A stretch of DNA of 64,000 nucleotides from QZLE01 sp033852135 (GCA_033852135.1 JAWSVB010000005.1:124001-188000); one strand, 5' to 3'; counted from the first letter of the stretch, positions 54,637 to 62,836 are shown. Made by a program: numbers and translations. Notes: a model not told the origin generated them from the letters alone.

Positions 54637-56322
54637 ATGCAAGTAGGATCAGTTCTCGAAGTATATACCACCATATATGGTTGGGAAATTTACAATACAT
54701 TTACCGATTTATTATATATGACAGGATTAATGTGGGCTCCTGTACTTGCAATTATTTATCGTAACTGGAAAGGGCCAGTAACATCACAAGAAAATAGAGC
54801 TGCTGCTGCAACATCACTCTCACGAATGCAATTTGATATTTATTCAATGCTCGTAGTAATAATATTTGCTTTATATCCGATAATGCCATTAACACTGACT
54901 GACGTGGATTATACGCAAATTTGTTTAGACCCTGACACCGGCTCAGTTCAAGAAAATACAATTGATGAGAATAACACGACATACTCAGATACCGTAGGAG
55001 TAGCAACAACAACTAAAGTCCCAGTATTTTGGAGTTTAGTTATGAGTATAGGCTCAGGTATAAATTACTATATGACTGGTAAGATCTCATGTTTTGATGA
55101 TATTCCAATGCTAGATGAGAAAATCAGAAATATCATAATTACCGATGAAAAAGTTTCAAAGGAGTACTCTCGCTTTGTTACCGAATGCTACGTTCCAGCT
55201 AAAAGCAAATATGAAAATGCTATGGGTGGCAAGCAATATGCTCAATATGTAAGTGATGAACTAGATGCAGGAAGGCCAGGAGGCGCTATTGGAGGCCTTA
55301 TCGATGTTGATTATGATAAAGATGATCCATATGACGTTGGCAGCCATTTTTATCTCGAAACACCAGGTTTTTATAAACCTGCAGATGACGCTGCAATTCA
55401 AGGTTTTAGCTTTAGAGCTGCTAAACCTATTGAGGGTTGGTTATATGATTCAACAAGAGATAAAAGCTATACCCCAGATATGCTTGACGCAAATGAACCT
55501 GGAAGTCCTTATTGTGATGAGTGGTGGAACCACCAAACAATAGGGTTAAAAAAGAAACTATTAACCTCAATTGATACTGTAAATCCAGATGAACTCATTG
55601 GAATTTCTTTTTACGAGGAGGTCAAAGCTAAAATTCAAGGTTGGGCAACTGGGACAACAGATGAACAAGTAGAAGACTTAATGCTAAAGCGACTTCAAAG
55701 ATTCAACGATCAAGATATGACGGGTACCAATGCTTTCATAGGAGGAATGCACGGCATCACAAATGGAAGCAGTATTGGCGAGCGCCTTGGGAATCTAGCT
55801 AAAACAACTGGAACTACAATTGGTGGTTTTTTTGCAGCTCCTAAAATTATTGGTACGTATACAGAAATGGCTATAGCCAAGCAAGCAGCACCAATAGCTC
55901 AAGCGATTATACTTTTTGTAATATATATGATGTTATCGGCCATTATGGTTATATCCTGCTATGACCTCAAAGCATTATTCACTAGTGCATTTCTTGTCTT
56001 GTCAGTTCAATTTTTTACGACTCTTTGGGCTATTGCTGAATATCTTGATACAGCCTTGTTTACTGCGATTTATCCCGATGTAAGTATTTGGGGCAGTATA
56101 GGCACAATGGATTATAAAAGGCTTATTTTAGATATGATACTGACGGGTATGGTCGTATTTGGCCCTGCATTATTAATCGTAGTAATGGGTGTCACAGGGT
56201 ATCAGTTTGGAAAAATAGCCTCATCATTCGGAGCCTCTATTGCAGATACCCAAAAAGCTGGCAAGGCTGGCGGAGAGGGCGCCGGAGCAGCCGCGCAAAA
56301 AGTTGTAACTAAAGGGAAGTAA
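54637..56322 (+). CDS. traG: TraG-like mating-pair stabilisation membrane protein (TraG_N domain)
   Basis: A 561-residue polytopic protein of the TraG N-terminal family. The start EVYTTIYGWEIYNTFTDLLYMTGLMWAPVLAIIYRNW is diagnostic, with further helices near 65-80, 140-155, 425-470 and 500-530. A large periplasmic loop lies between about 155 and 420. F-type TraG also has a long C-terminal domain for entry exclusion; ICE members of this length lack it. It is the last gene of the 20-kb mating operon; convergent cargo follows. Confidence 0.88.
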   Translation: MQVGSVLEVYTTIYGWEIYNTFTDLLYMTGLMWAPVLAIIYRNWKGPVTSQENRAAAATSLSRMQFDIYSMLVVIIFALYPIMPLTLTDVDYTQICLDPDTGSVQENTIDENNTTYSDTVGVATTTKVPVFWSLVMSIGSGINYYMTGKISCFDDIPMLDEKIRNIIITDEKVSKEYSRFVTECYVPAKSKYENAMGGKQYAQYVSDELDAGRPGGAIGGLIDVDYDKDDPYDVGSHFYLETPGFYKPADDAAIQGFSFRAAKPIEGWLYDSTRDKSYTPDMLDANEPGSPYCDEWWNHQTIGLKKKLLTSIDTVNPDELIGISFYEEVKAKIQGWATGTTDEQVEDLMLKRLQRFNDQDMTGTNAFIGGMHGITNGSSIGERLGNLAKTTGTTIGGFFAAPKIIGTYTEMAIAKQAAPIAQAIILFVIYMMLSAIMVISCYDLKALFTSAFLVLSVQFFTTLWAIAEYLDTALFTAIYPDVSIWGSIGTMDYKRLILDMILTGMVVFGPALLIVVMGVTGYQFGKIASSFGASIADTQKAGKAGGEGAGAAAQKVVTKGK

Positions 56323-56413
56323 TACTTCTAGGTAGCATAGGTATATTTGATAGTAATTCAAAAGGATAGAGATATTGGAAACAGATGAATAATTAGAACT
56401 TTCTCAACTCATC

Positions 56414-56466
56414 GAGTATAGTCAATTGTAACTATGGTCATATCCTATAGATATAATTGACTACTC
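56414..56466. repeat. Inverted repeat at the convergent end of the mating operon
   Basis: Arms GAGTATAGTCAATT (56414-56427) and AATTGACTACTC (56455-56466) pair with one bulged base around a 27-nt loop. It covers the stop codon of the minus-strand gene and lies about 90 bp after traG, so it may end transcription from either side, though no T-run is present. Confidence 0.5.
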
Positions 56467-56904
56467 TTCATCCTCACCATACCAGTAATCTTGCCGCCAA
56501 TCATACTTAAAAGTATTAGCATTATAGCCATAGTTTGTCCGTGACAAAGCGTCTAAGAAAACAGTAAACACTGTTTTTAAAAAGATGACAATGACAGAGC
56601 CAATAACAGGAATCTGACTAATAGTACCGATGGTGATTTTTCTAGCATTACTATTTGTACACAGCCAACCAAAAAAGGCACCAGGAAGCATTCCTATAAG
56701 AGCTAATGCGAAAACTAATACTGTTAATCCGATGTACTTATAATCTATAAATTCAAATACAAAATAAACCATAGCTAAAGCAAAAATAACCCCTAAAACA
56801 GTAACCGCTAACCAAGTACGCTTACCTTGGTTAATTTGGACATAAGAATACCTTGCCATAACGATAGCACCTATTGCGATTACTATAATAAACAAAGCGG
56901 TCAC
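56461..56904 (-). CDS. Hypothetical polytopic membrane protein
   Basis: A 147-residue protein with four hydrophobic helices (about 2-18, 30-50, 55-85 and 93-115) and an acidic, aromatic C-terminal tail (YDWRQDYWYGEDEE). I recognise no family. It converges on traG and lies 12 bp after the lipoprotein gene upstream of it. Inner-membrane entry-exclusion proteins often sit beside traG, so that is one possibility, unproved. Confidence 0.6.
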   Translation of the reverse strand: MTALFIIVIAIGAIVMARYSYVQINQGKRTWLAVTVLGVIFALAMVYFVFEFIDYKYIGLTVLVFALALIGMLPGAFFGWLCTNSNARKITIGTISQIPVIGSVIVIFLKTVFTVFLDALSRTNYGYNANTFKYDWRQDYWYGEDEE

Positions 56905-56916
56905 TTTTTATTCCTC

Positions 56917-57975
56917 TTATTTCTTCTTAACTAAAACATTAGCATTTTTATTCATATAACCAACAACGTCATCAATCTCATGATTTTCAAAGCCCATCCC
57001 AGCAATAACTTTTATTTTCTTGCTAGACATCAGCTCTGCATTCATTGAATGTATGCCGTGATCCCTTGTAAAAAGTAGTTCTTTCTGGCCTGTCCAAAGA
57101 TTTCTTGCATATACATTTTTAAATGCTTCCTTCTCTCTTGTAATACAAATTGGGCCTTCATTTGTAGCAAATAAAAACATCAAGTTATAAGCATAATCAT
57201 CCACTGTTTTACCAGATCTACCATCAATATAAATTGGAAATACTGTTGTAATCATTCCAGTATCAATATTAAACCAGGAATAATCGTATAGATATTCATT
57301 GTCGCTTTTCAATCCTAACAACCTTGAATTATCAACAAATCTTTTAACAAGCAAATGCCTTGTGTAAGAAAAATCACCTCTTTGATAGTCTGATAGTTTG
57401 TATTCAAACTTATCTTTTTCTGGAAGTCTTATAACCTTTGGTTCACTTTGTGTGTTTGGCGAAAAATGAATGAATGTGTGTTTATTTCTCGCAAGTAAAA
57501 TCCCATGTGACCCTAGGTAATAACCACTAAATGCATACTTGTTACCAGTTGCCTCATGCAAATAATAGTTCTGCCCTGAATCTGCTCTGTATATTGAACC
57601 AAACTTTTTTGGTTCACTCCCTTTAATAGGGTCAAAATAATTCAAGTCATGTCCCCCTTCAGGGTTTTCTACTATATAGGAGACATATCCCGTATCAGAT
57701 TGCTGGCTTATCTCCAAAATTTTTCCGTGTGAATCAAATAGAATCTCACCATCAACAACAGGCTCACCTTTGTTTGTTTCAGATAATTTTATTGGCCTAT
57801 ATCTGTATCTTTTATCAGGGATCACTGCATTCTTAGCGATAGGATCTTTCTCATGCTGTGCGTAAATTGGCTTTTCGAGACTCGGCAACTTAACTGTAAC
57901 AAAGTTTTGGTTACACCCTGATATAGTAAGGCTCACTAAAGCGTATATTATCAAACCTCGAATTATATTTAACAT
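56917..57975 (-). CDS. Hypothetical lipoprotein, beta-rich
   Basis: A 352-residue lipoprotein with lipobox LTISGC. The body lacks strong hydrophobic segments and has repeated Gly/Asp-turn strand patterns (VVDGEILFDSHGKILEI, YLYDYSWFNIDTGMITTVF, NLWTGQKELLFTRDHG), which suggests a beta-propeller-like fold; that is inference. Translation could begin 28 codons earlier, but I place the start at 57975 because AAAGGAG lies 5 bp upstream and a proper signal peptide then follows. It forms a run with a second lipoprotein gene 13 bp upstream. Confidence 0.68.
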   Translation of the reverse strand: MLNIIRGLIIYALVSLTISGCNQNFVTVKLPSLEKPIYAQHEKDPIAKNAVIPDKRYRYRPIKLSETNKGEPVVDGEILFDSHGKILEISQQSDTGYVSYIVENPEGGHDLNYFDPIKGSEPKKFGSIYRADSGQNYYLHEATGNKYAFSGYYLGSHGILLARNKHTFIHFSPNTQSEPKVIRLPEKDKFEYKLSDYQRGDFSYTRHLLVKRFVDNSRLLGLKSDNEYLYDYSWFNIDTGMITTVFPIYIDGRSGKTVDDYAYNLMFLFATNEGPICITREKEAFKNVYARNLWTGQKELLFTRDHGIHSMNAELMSSKKIKVIAGMGFENHEIDDVVGYMNKNANVLVKKK

Positions 57976-57988
57976 TTTAACTCCTTTA

Positions 57989-58504
57989 TTACTGCAACTG
58001 TATTGCTTGATATTTGTATGTACAATTTGTATGCGCGGCATTACATACTTGAACAACAATATATGCTTCCATAGGCAATGCTATAACCATTAACGAAACA
58101 TCTGTTTCAGGATTACCCGGGTAATCTTCCCCGATGCTACCACATGACATTTTTACTTCTGTTGTGAACCTGCAGGTTATTGCTATTGAGCAAGAACCGC
58201 TCCCGCAGTTATCGTTATAAAAAGATATACCGCCATGGGCTATGCGCTCATCATTAAGCATGAAGTTAACATAAAACGCACCATCTGCAGCCTCAACAAC
58301 AACATCAAATTCACCAGCTGCAATTGTTGCATTAATTGCAGCAACATCATCTGGATAATCTACTGTTTGACTATATGAATCGGTAAGTTCTAAGGTGTTA
58401 ATCAATGGTCCACCTAATTCACTATCGTCATCTATAGAGTTAGCATTACACGCTGTCAAAATTACCACTGTACATAATAAAACTAGTGTATAGACCTTAT
58501 CCAT
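57989..58504 (-). CDS. Hypothetical lipoprotein with cysteine pairs
   Basis: A 171-residue lipoprotein (lipobox VILTAC, Cys about 19) preceded by a strong AGGAGG. The mature part is beta-rich with several cysteines (DNCGSGSCSIAITC, KMSCGS, VQVCNAAHTNCTY). No family is recognised. Gene order and spacing (8-14 bp) show one operon of five minus-strand genes ending near traG. Surface exclusion lipoprotein is a conceivable role. Confidence 0.65.
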   Translation of the reverse strand: MDKVYTLVLLCTVVILTACNANSIDDDSELGGPLINTLELTDSYSQTVDYPDDVAAINATIAAGEFDVVVEAADGAFYVNFMLNDERIAHGGISFYNDNCGSGSCSIAITCRFTTEVKMSCGSIGEDYPGNPETDVSLMVIALPMEAYIVVQVCNAAHTNCTYKYQAIQLQ

Positions 58505-58512
58505 AAGGCCTC

Positions 58513-58737
58513 CTATTTCAGGTTATAAGCCAATGGTTTTCCATATAGCTTTACCAATCTAGTTGCTTCAACAACATCGGCCTCATCAAGGCCATAATGG
58601 TCATCCTGAGCTATTGCTTTATGCAAGAAACATAGTTCATATTCAAACCTATTGCTTTCTGCACATCCTATTTCTTTAATTTTGCACCAATATTTAAAGT
58701 TTTGTCTGAGAGACTCAGTGCTTAATAAAGTGTCCAT
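58513..58737 (-). CDS. Hypothetical small soluble protein
   Basis: A 74-residue protein with no signal or membrane segment, preceded by AGGAGG. It has two cysteines near residues 18 and 25 and ends VVEATRLVKLYGKPLAYNLK. No family recognised. Second gene of the minus-strand cargo operon. Confidence 0.55.
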   Translation of the reverse strand: MDTLLSTESLRQNFKYWCKIKEIGCAESNRFEYELCFLHKAIAQDDHYGLDEADVVEATRLVKLYGKPLAYNLK

Positions 58738-58750
58738 ATTAGCCTCCTGA

Positions 58751-58996
58751 TTATATTACCTTTGCATAACCTCGTTGTCGTCTTTTTTTTGCAATCGACG
58801 CAACTACTGATTTAGCTTGCTCTATTGTTTCACAAGGCTCTATCCGCACTTGGCCAAAAGAAGTATTCTTTTTGCCCCAAGACTTAACAACCTCCCATTT
58901 CAGAAATAGATTCTTTTGTACCATTACCTGGTAATAACGATTTGAATCACTTTTTTCCCACCGGCACTTAAACCACCTATCCATTTCCAGAGTCAT
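58751..58996 (-). CDS. Small WGR-domain protein
   Basis: An 81-residue protein formed almost wholly by a WGR domain: NRYYQVMVQKNLFLKWEVVKSWGKKNTSFGQVRIEPCETIEQAKSVVASIAKKRRQRGY, with WGK in place of the canonical WGR. WGR domains bind DNA ends or nucleic acid in PARPs and in bacterial polymerase- and MolR-related proteins. AGGAG precedes the start. It is the first gene of the minus-strand cargo operon and is divergent from the recombinase-like regulator. Confidence 0.72.
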   Translation of the reverse strand: MTLEMDRWFKCRWEKSDSNRYYQVMVQKNLFLKWEVVKSWGKKNTSFGQVRIEPCETIEQAKSVVASIAKKRRQRGYAKVI

Positions 58997-59024
58997 TATG
59001 GAATTTCTCCTATTCTGTGCATTA

Positions 59025-59054
59025 AGTATAGCACCGCATTTCTCTAACTGTAAA
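59025..59054 (-). promoter_or_regulatory. Promoter of the WGR/lipoprotein operon
   Basis: On the minus strand, TTTACA (59049-59054) and TATACT (59025-59030) are 18 bp apart, a good sigma-70 match, 29 bp before the WGR start codon. The -35 box overlaps a CTTTACA half-site. Confidence 0.6.
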
Positions 59055-59098
59055 GCATAACCAGCAAATTACACTTTACACATATGGCTAATAATAAC

Positions 59099-59126
59099 TT
59101 GATAGGTATTGTTCTTTACATATAAT
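59099..59126 (+). promoter_or_regulatory. Promoter of the recombinase-like regulator gene
   Basis: TTGATA (59099-59104) and TATAAT (59121-59126) are 16 bp apart, near consensus. The -10 box sits in the centre of the operator palindrome at 59111-59135. Confidence 0.7.
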
Positions 59127-59135
59127 GTAAAGAAC
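59111..59135. promoter_or_regulatory. Operator palindrome with CTTTAC half-sites
   Basis: Perfect arms GTTCTTTACAT (59111-59121) and ATGTAAAGAAC (59125-59135) with a 3-bp centre. Further copies of the CTTTAC core lie at 59049-59055 (inverted), 59074-59080 and 59148-59153. The set spans both divergent promoters, as expected for one regulator that controls both. Confidence 0.7.
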
Positions 59136-59171
59136 ACATTATTAATTCTTTACAACAAGAAGGCTTTGTCA

Positions 59172-59750
59172 TTGACGCATTTTATATACTCTATTAATAA
59201 TAATTACAGCGCAGGCGAAACTGACGCTATTAATAAGTATGCAAAGTCGCACAACCTCTCCGGCAACTTCATTTTTCATGAAACTGCAGATATCAGAAAC
59301 TCATGGCCAAATAGAGACATTGGGAAAATCATCTATTCAGCTTCACCTATGGATACTGTAGCTGTTTTTAATATTACGGACTTAGCTACTTCTGCTCATG
59401 AAGCATTCGACATTATAAAGTCAGCTATAGAAAAAAAAATGGCTGTATATTTTATAAAGCATGACATGAAGCTATCGCCTGATAGCCACTGGAACAAGCT
59501 TGAGAATGTACTTCATTTTGCCAGCATAGCAGCCCTTGAATTTAATTCTAAACGCAACAAACCTGGCAGACCAACCGGCACTAGAGCAAAAGAACTTATG
59601 CTAGATAAACATAAGGATCAGATTTTTGGGCTTTTAAGTAAAAAGGTTAGCAAAAGCTCAATAGCTAAAATAGTTGGTTGCTCAAGACCTACTCTTTACG
59701 ATTATTTAAAACTTAACGGTATAAAAGCGAAGCACCACCACGAGGATTAA
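59172..59750 (+). CDS. Regulator: degenerate serine-recombinase fold with C-terminal HTH
   Basis: A 192-residue protein laid out like a small resolvase. The N-terminal domain has the recombinase-like order HFIYSINNNYSAGETDAINKYAKSHN, then DTVAVFNITDLATSAHEAFDIIKSAIEKKMAVYFI, but the catalytic S-x-x-x-Q and Arg motifs are missing. The C-terminal part is GRPTGTRAKEL and an HTH (KSSIAKIVGCSRPTLYDYLK). It is probably a DNA-binding regulator rather than an active recombinase. An open frame extends upstream to a TTG at 59109, but that lies inside the operator; I chose the TTG at 59172, 8 bp after AAGAAGG. Its 3' end overlaps the convergent nuclease-like gene by 4 bp. Confidence 0.65.
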   Translation: MTHFIYSINNNYSAGETDAINKYAKSHNLSGNFIFHETADIRNSWPNRDIGKIIYSASPMDTVAVFNITDLATSAHEAFDIIKSAIEKKMAVYFIKHDMKLSPDSHWNKLENVLHFASIAALEFNSKRNKPGRPTGTRAKELMLDKHKDQIFGLLSKKVSKSSIAKIVGCSRPTLYDYLKLNGIKAKHHHED

Positions 59751-60739
59751 CCTTTTTTTCTAACTTTGTTCAGAATAAACCCGAAAAATCCCATGCTGCA
59801 GTATTTTTCCAATTCATTACGCAACCCATTTATTGCCAATTGATCGTTTTTAGCAGAAATTGATAATTCATTAAGATCTTTCTGCAGCCTATTATTTCGA
59901 GAGTTCAAATTTTCAATGTCCTTATTTAGCTTCTTACTTTCCATAAGATCTCTCTGCAGCCTATCATTTCGAGAATTCAAATCTTCAATATTCTTATTTA
60001 ACTTCTCACTCTCAGCCTTTAAAGACTTATGTTTTACCATTAGACTTTCTACAGCCTTAAAATCTGGAGAAGAATAATCAACAATCAAATTAACCATCAA
60101 AAACGAAACAATGGACTTGACCCGCTCCATATACTCCCGCTCTTTATCTTCGGTACTATCTTCTTCTTTATATCTATACTTAAGTTTTGAACTCAGCTTA
60201 TGCTCAACTACTGCAATACCTGCTTTTTTTAAAGCCTGCTTTTTAACATCATCAACATGATTTGTATTACATACTTCAAGACCAAACTTATTACCAAATT
60301 TTATTCCATAAAAAGTACCTGGTGATACAAATTCGAAATAGATATCAAGATAGTAATCCTTTCCATCACTCGTTATTTTAAATTCATCAATAGCTTTTGT
60401 GATGTTTATTTGAAATTTATTCAACTTCCCTCGATGATACATCCTTAGTTCCACCGACTTAATTTGGCATAATGCTTTTTTGAATAAATAATGCTCTATT
60501 GATTCACCACCTCCAACTCTTTGAAGCTTTTCCTCCTGGTTTGGCAAGTAACAGAAGTAACTTTTAGTTTTTGAAGTTCTAAGATACATTTCAAGACGAT
60601 CTTCTACATTCCTATGCCGGCTATAGAATATAACGTCTTTCCACTTCCCAGGATCTTTCTTCTTTAATCTTACAACATCATAGCCAGTTACTTCGATTGA
60701 ACATCCAGAGTCATCTATATAGTAAGCCCTTGTTTTCAT
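59747..60739 (-). CDS. CoiA-like nuclease domain fused to a coiled coil
   Basis: A 330-residue protein. Residues 75-165 carry an array that resembles CoiA-type PD-(D/E)XK nucleases: GGGESIEHYLFKKAL (Glu-His-Lys), YYLDIYFEF (Asp 132), KFGLEVCNTNH (Glu 155), then KKAGIAVVEH. From about 225 to 310 the protein is a coiled coil containing two copies of a 24-residue unit (LNKNIEDLNSRNDRLQRDL... and LNKDIENLNSRNNRLQKDL...), encoded by a 72-bp tandem repeat. A short hydrophobic stretch (MGFFGFIL) is at the end. It is probably co-transcribed with the membrane protein gene 18 bp upstream. Function unknown; a role in defence against, or processing of, foreign DNA is possible. Confidence 0.6.
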   Translation of the reverse strand: MKTRAYYIDDSGCSIEVTGYDVVRLKKKDPGKWKDVIFYSRHRNVEDRLEMYLRTSKTKSYFCYLPNQEEKLQRVGGGESIEHYLFKKALCQIKSVELRMYHRGKLNKFQINITKAIDEFKITSDGKDYYLDIYFEFVSPGTFYGIKFGNKFGLEVCNTNHVDDVKKQALKKAGIAVVEHKLSSKLKYRYKEEDSTEDKEREYMERVKSIVSFLMVNLIVDYSSPDFKAVESLMVKHKSLKAESEKLNKNIEDLNSRNDRLQRDLMESKKLNKDIENLNSRNNRLQKDLNELSISAKNDQLAINGLRNELEKYCSMGFFGFILNKVRKKG

Positions 60740-60757
60740 TTTAACCCCTTACAAAGC

Positions 60758-61177
60758 TTAATATTCATTGTATTTTTTGTACCAAAATGCAGCTGCTAAA
60801 ATAGCTAGAGTTAATAAAACACCATATTGTAAGTACCAGGTTGCATACCATACCTGGCTCTGATTAGAGCTTTCTAACATTAATCCATAGTGTTCTTTAA
60901 ATGCTGGCATATTGTTTGCCATTTCATTTAAAACCGATATCCACGAAACAAGCAGCACTCCTAGCAGTAAGAAGAAAATTGATACCCAATACCTTTTAAG
61001 AAAAAACAATAGCGCTCCTGCAGCAATGATTGAAACTATTGAGTAGCCGATTGAGGTAGCAAGAGTGTCAAAATTTACACCAATAGCGTTCGCATACCCA
61101 TAAACCTTATATAATAAAACTGCGGTTGCAATTGCAACCACTCCTAAAATAAACCGCCATGATTCTTCTTTATCCAT
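60758..61177 (-). CDS. Hypothetical four-helix membrane protein
   Basis: A 139-residue inner-membrane protein with helices at about 8-25, 43-62, 67-88 and 115-135, and a loop with NNMPAFKEHYGLMLESSNQSQVWYATW. No family recognised. It lies 18 bp before the nuclease-like gene on the same strand, so the two probably form a unit. Confidence 0.62.
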   Translation of the reverse strand: MDKEESWRFILGVVAIATAVLLYKVYGYANAIGVNFDTLATSIGYSIVSIIAAGALLFFLKRYWVSIFFLLLGVLLVSWISVLNEMANNMPAFKEHYGLMLESSNQSQVWYATWYLQYGVLLTLAILAAAFWYKKYNEY

Positions 61178-61388
61178 TTAGCATCTCCTTAATTATTAAA
61201 TTCTGTATTGCTTAACAAAATAATCGCGTTCCATTACCAAAGTCAATTTCATTTTATCGAAAAGTACACTTTGTCTAAAACAACGCATCAAACGTATCAC
61301 ACATACAGTTATTTCATGTTCTATAGAAGATGCCAAAAAGGGTTAATAAAATAAAAAGCAGGCATAATAACTGGGATGCTGTCTTTAT

Positions 61389-61423
61389 TTGCAATGATTT
61401 ATTGTGGGCGTATAATATACGCC
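61389..61423 (+). promoter_or_regulatory. Promoter with overlapping palindromic operator
   Basis: TTGCAA (61389-61394) and TATAAT (61411-61416) are 16 bp apart. The palindrome GGCGTATA/TATACGCC (61407-61423, one central base) covers the -10 box, so the promoter is likely under repressor control. Confidence 0.65.
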
Positions 61424-61657
61424 AAGGCTAAAATAGATTATATGACTATAAAAGCCCTGTTATGCAGTTAGTATCGCATTTATGGCAGATATTTTGTCAT
61501 TTGGGCACATGCGAAAAAATAAATAGATGTTGGAGAAATTCCAAATGACAATAAGACTGCGTATGGAGGTAACTATACCTCTACGATATATCTTGCCAAT
61601 CATTTTAATGATGATTCAGTAAGGATAGAAAAGAGTAGCTTTGCTACTCTTTTTTTG
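61424..61657 (+). ncRNA. Candidate small RNA or micro-ORF transcript
   Basis: About 230 nt from a good promoter to a strong terminator. Within it are hairpins TTGGA/TCCAA (61530-61544) and GAGGTA/TACCTC (61566-61581). A 25-codon frame (61545-61622) begins with ATG 9 bp after GGAG, so a small protein is also possible. No known RNA family is recognised. Confidence 0.45.
61629..61657 (+). terminator. Strong rho-independent terminator
   Basis: GAGTAGC (61633-61639) pairs with GCTACTC (61643-61649) around TTT, flanked by A-rich 5' sequence and followed by eight T. It ends the candidate small RNA. Confidence 0.88.
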
Positions 61658-61713
61658 TTTTAGCCCATGAATTAGTTAACCAGCAATTAATTTTACATAC
61701 CACCTAACTATTA

Positions 61714-62241
61714 CTAAATGCTACAAGACCGTAAGTATTCATTACATGATTTATAATCGTCGCTCATTAACTTATATGAAAGTTTCCCCAGGCACATATT
61801 TAACGGGTTGTTCCTACTTAAAGCTGGAATAGCCGGTGACCTCCTAGTATTTAACATTTTGAATAGAGCTCTTAACCCACGATGTTCAAAATCAATACTC
61901 TTACCTTTTGCTATTGCTGCAAAAGCGCGGCGCCTATGTTTTGAAACAAACTCAGCTATCGCAAGATTACAAAAAATATCCCCGTCATAGCACTCATCAC
62001 TAGCTATTTGCCTTAATAGATTCAAGCCACTACAATCCTTTGTAAAAACTTGGCACAACCCTATAAATGAAAGGTATTTGTTAGAATTAAGCGATTGCTT
62101 ACCTTCTGCCCTAAACCCAAGGCTAAAAAGCTCAATAGCTTTAGCAAACTCTCTTTTGTTGAAACATTCAAATCCATCGAAAAAAAATTGTTCAAATTCG
62201 GGCAATTCTTCATAAAATTGTCTAAACATATAGATCACCAT
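61714..62241 (-). CDS. Hypothetical TPR-like helical protein
   Basis: A 175-residue soluble protein. The N-terminal half has TPR-like helix pairs (FFFDGFECFNKREFAKAIELFSLGFRAEG, and FCNLAIAEFVSKHRRRAFAAIAKGKSIDFEHRG). The C-terminal part reads NNPLNMCLGKLSYKLMSDDYKSCNEYLRSC. No named family recognised. The first ATG (MVIYMF) has an alternative Met at residue 5. It is a single gene, convergent with the candidate small RNA. Confidence 0.58.
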   Translation of the reverse strand: MVIYMFRQFYEELPEFEQFFFDGFECFNKREFAKAIELFSLGFRAEGKQSLNSNKYLSFIGLCQVFTKDCSGLNLLRQIASDECYDGDIFCNLAIAEFVSKHRRRAFAAIAKGKSIDFEHRGLRALFKMLNTRRSPAIPALSRNNPLNMCLGKLSYKLMSDDYKSCNEYLRSCSI

Positions 62242-62445
62242 ATGAAATTAATTCTTTATAAGATTATTACTTGCCCATAAGTAATCGATATACAGAGTAT
62301 ATTTTATTCATTTGAACAAAAACATGAATACTGTCTCAATCAGTTAAGGTTCTTAATTAAACTCACTTGAAATCACAGTGAACTTTTGACATCGCTTACA
62401 AAACATGTCATTTTTATTTCTGATCATACTTAGGGATTATTAATT

Positions 62446-62631
62446 ATGAATGAACTGGAAATAAGTCAATTAGCTGCAAATTGGAGCGCTACATTCGCCT
62501 CAATATTTAGCATTCTGATTGCTTTTTTGGCCTATTCAGCAAATGAACGCAGCAAAAAAGATCACGCTGAAGAAGATATAAAAAAAAACTCTAAATGCAA
62601 AAGTATGAATATGATGCAATGGGTAATGTAA
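62446..62631 (+). CDS. Short membrane protein, probably a truncated remnant
   Basis: A 61-codon frame with one hydrophobic helix (about 12-32, TFASIFSILIAFLAYSA) followed by a charged stretch (NERSKKDHAEEDIKKN). The last codons overlap, in another frame, a YD-repeat remnant of an Rhs gene, so the natural end was probably lost by rearrangement. Confidence 0.35.
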   Translation: MNELEISQLAANWSATFASIFSILIAFLAYSANERSKKDHAEEDIKKNSKCKSMNMMQWVM

Positions 62632-62836
62632 AACCATAAAACACCACTTGAAGATAATTCCACAATCAAAAATAGACTCCACAAGCTTTCATCCCCGCCC
62701 ACCCTGGCCTCGCAGCATCCCTACTCAACCAATCAAATAGAATACCTCGAGCGAAATCCAACTTTTTCAACTTCATATTTAAGCGACCAGAACCGTCATA
62801 TATGAATACGACGCGATGGGTAATCTACTAATAGTC
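62598..62836 (+). pseudogene. Degraded Rhs/YD-repeat remnants
   Basis: Two short stretches code for the Rhs core motif in the plus strand. The first (around 62601-62639) reads M-Q-K-YEYDAMGNVK-P and then a stop. The second (around 62782-62832) reads R-T-V-I-YEYDAMGNLL. Both are flanked by stops and by sequence that does not continue the repeats. They are leftovers of an Rhs gene. Confidence 0.55.

Noticed and set aside
59109..59171. Upstream extension of the recombinase-like regulator
   Set aside because: The extra codons fall on the operator palindrome and the -10 box, and have no ribosome site; the TTG at 59172 is better placed.
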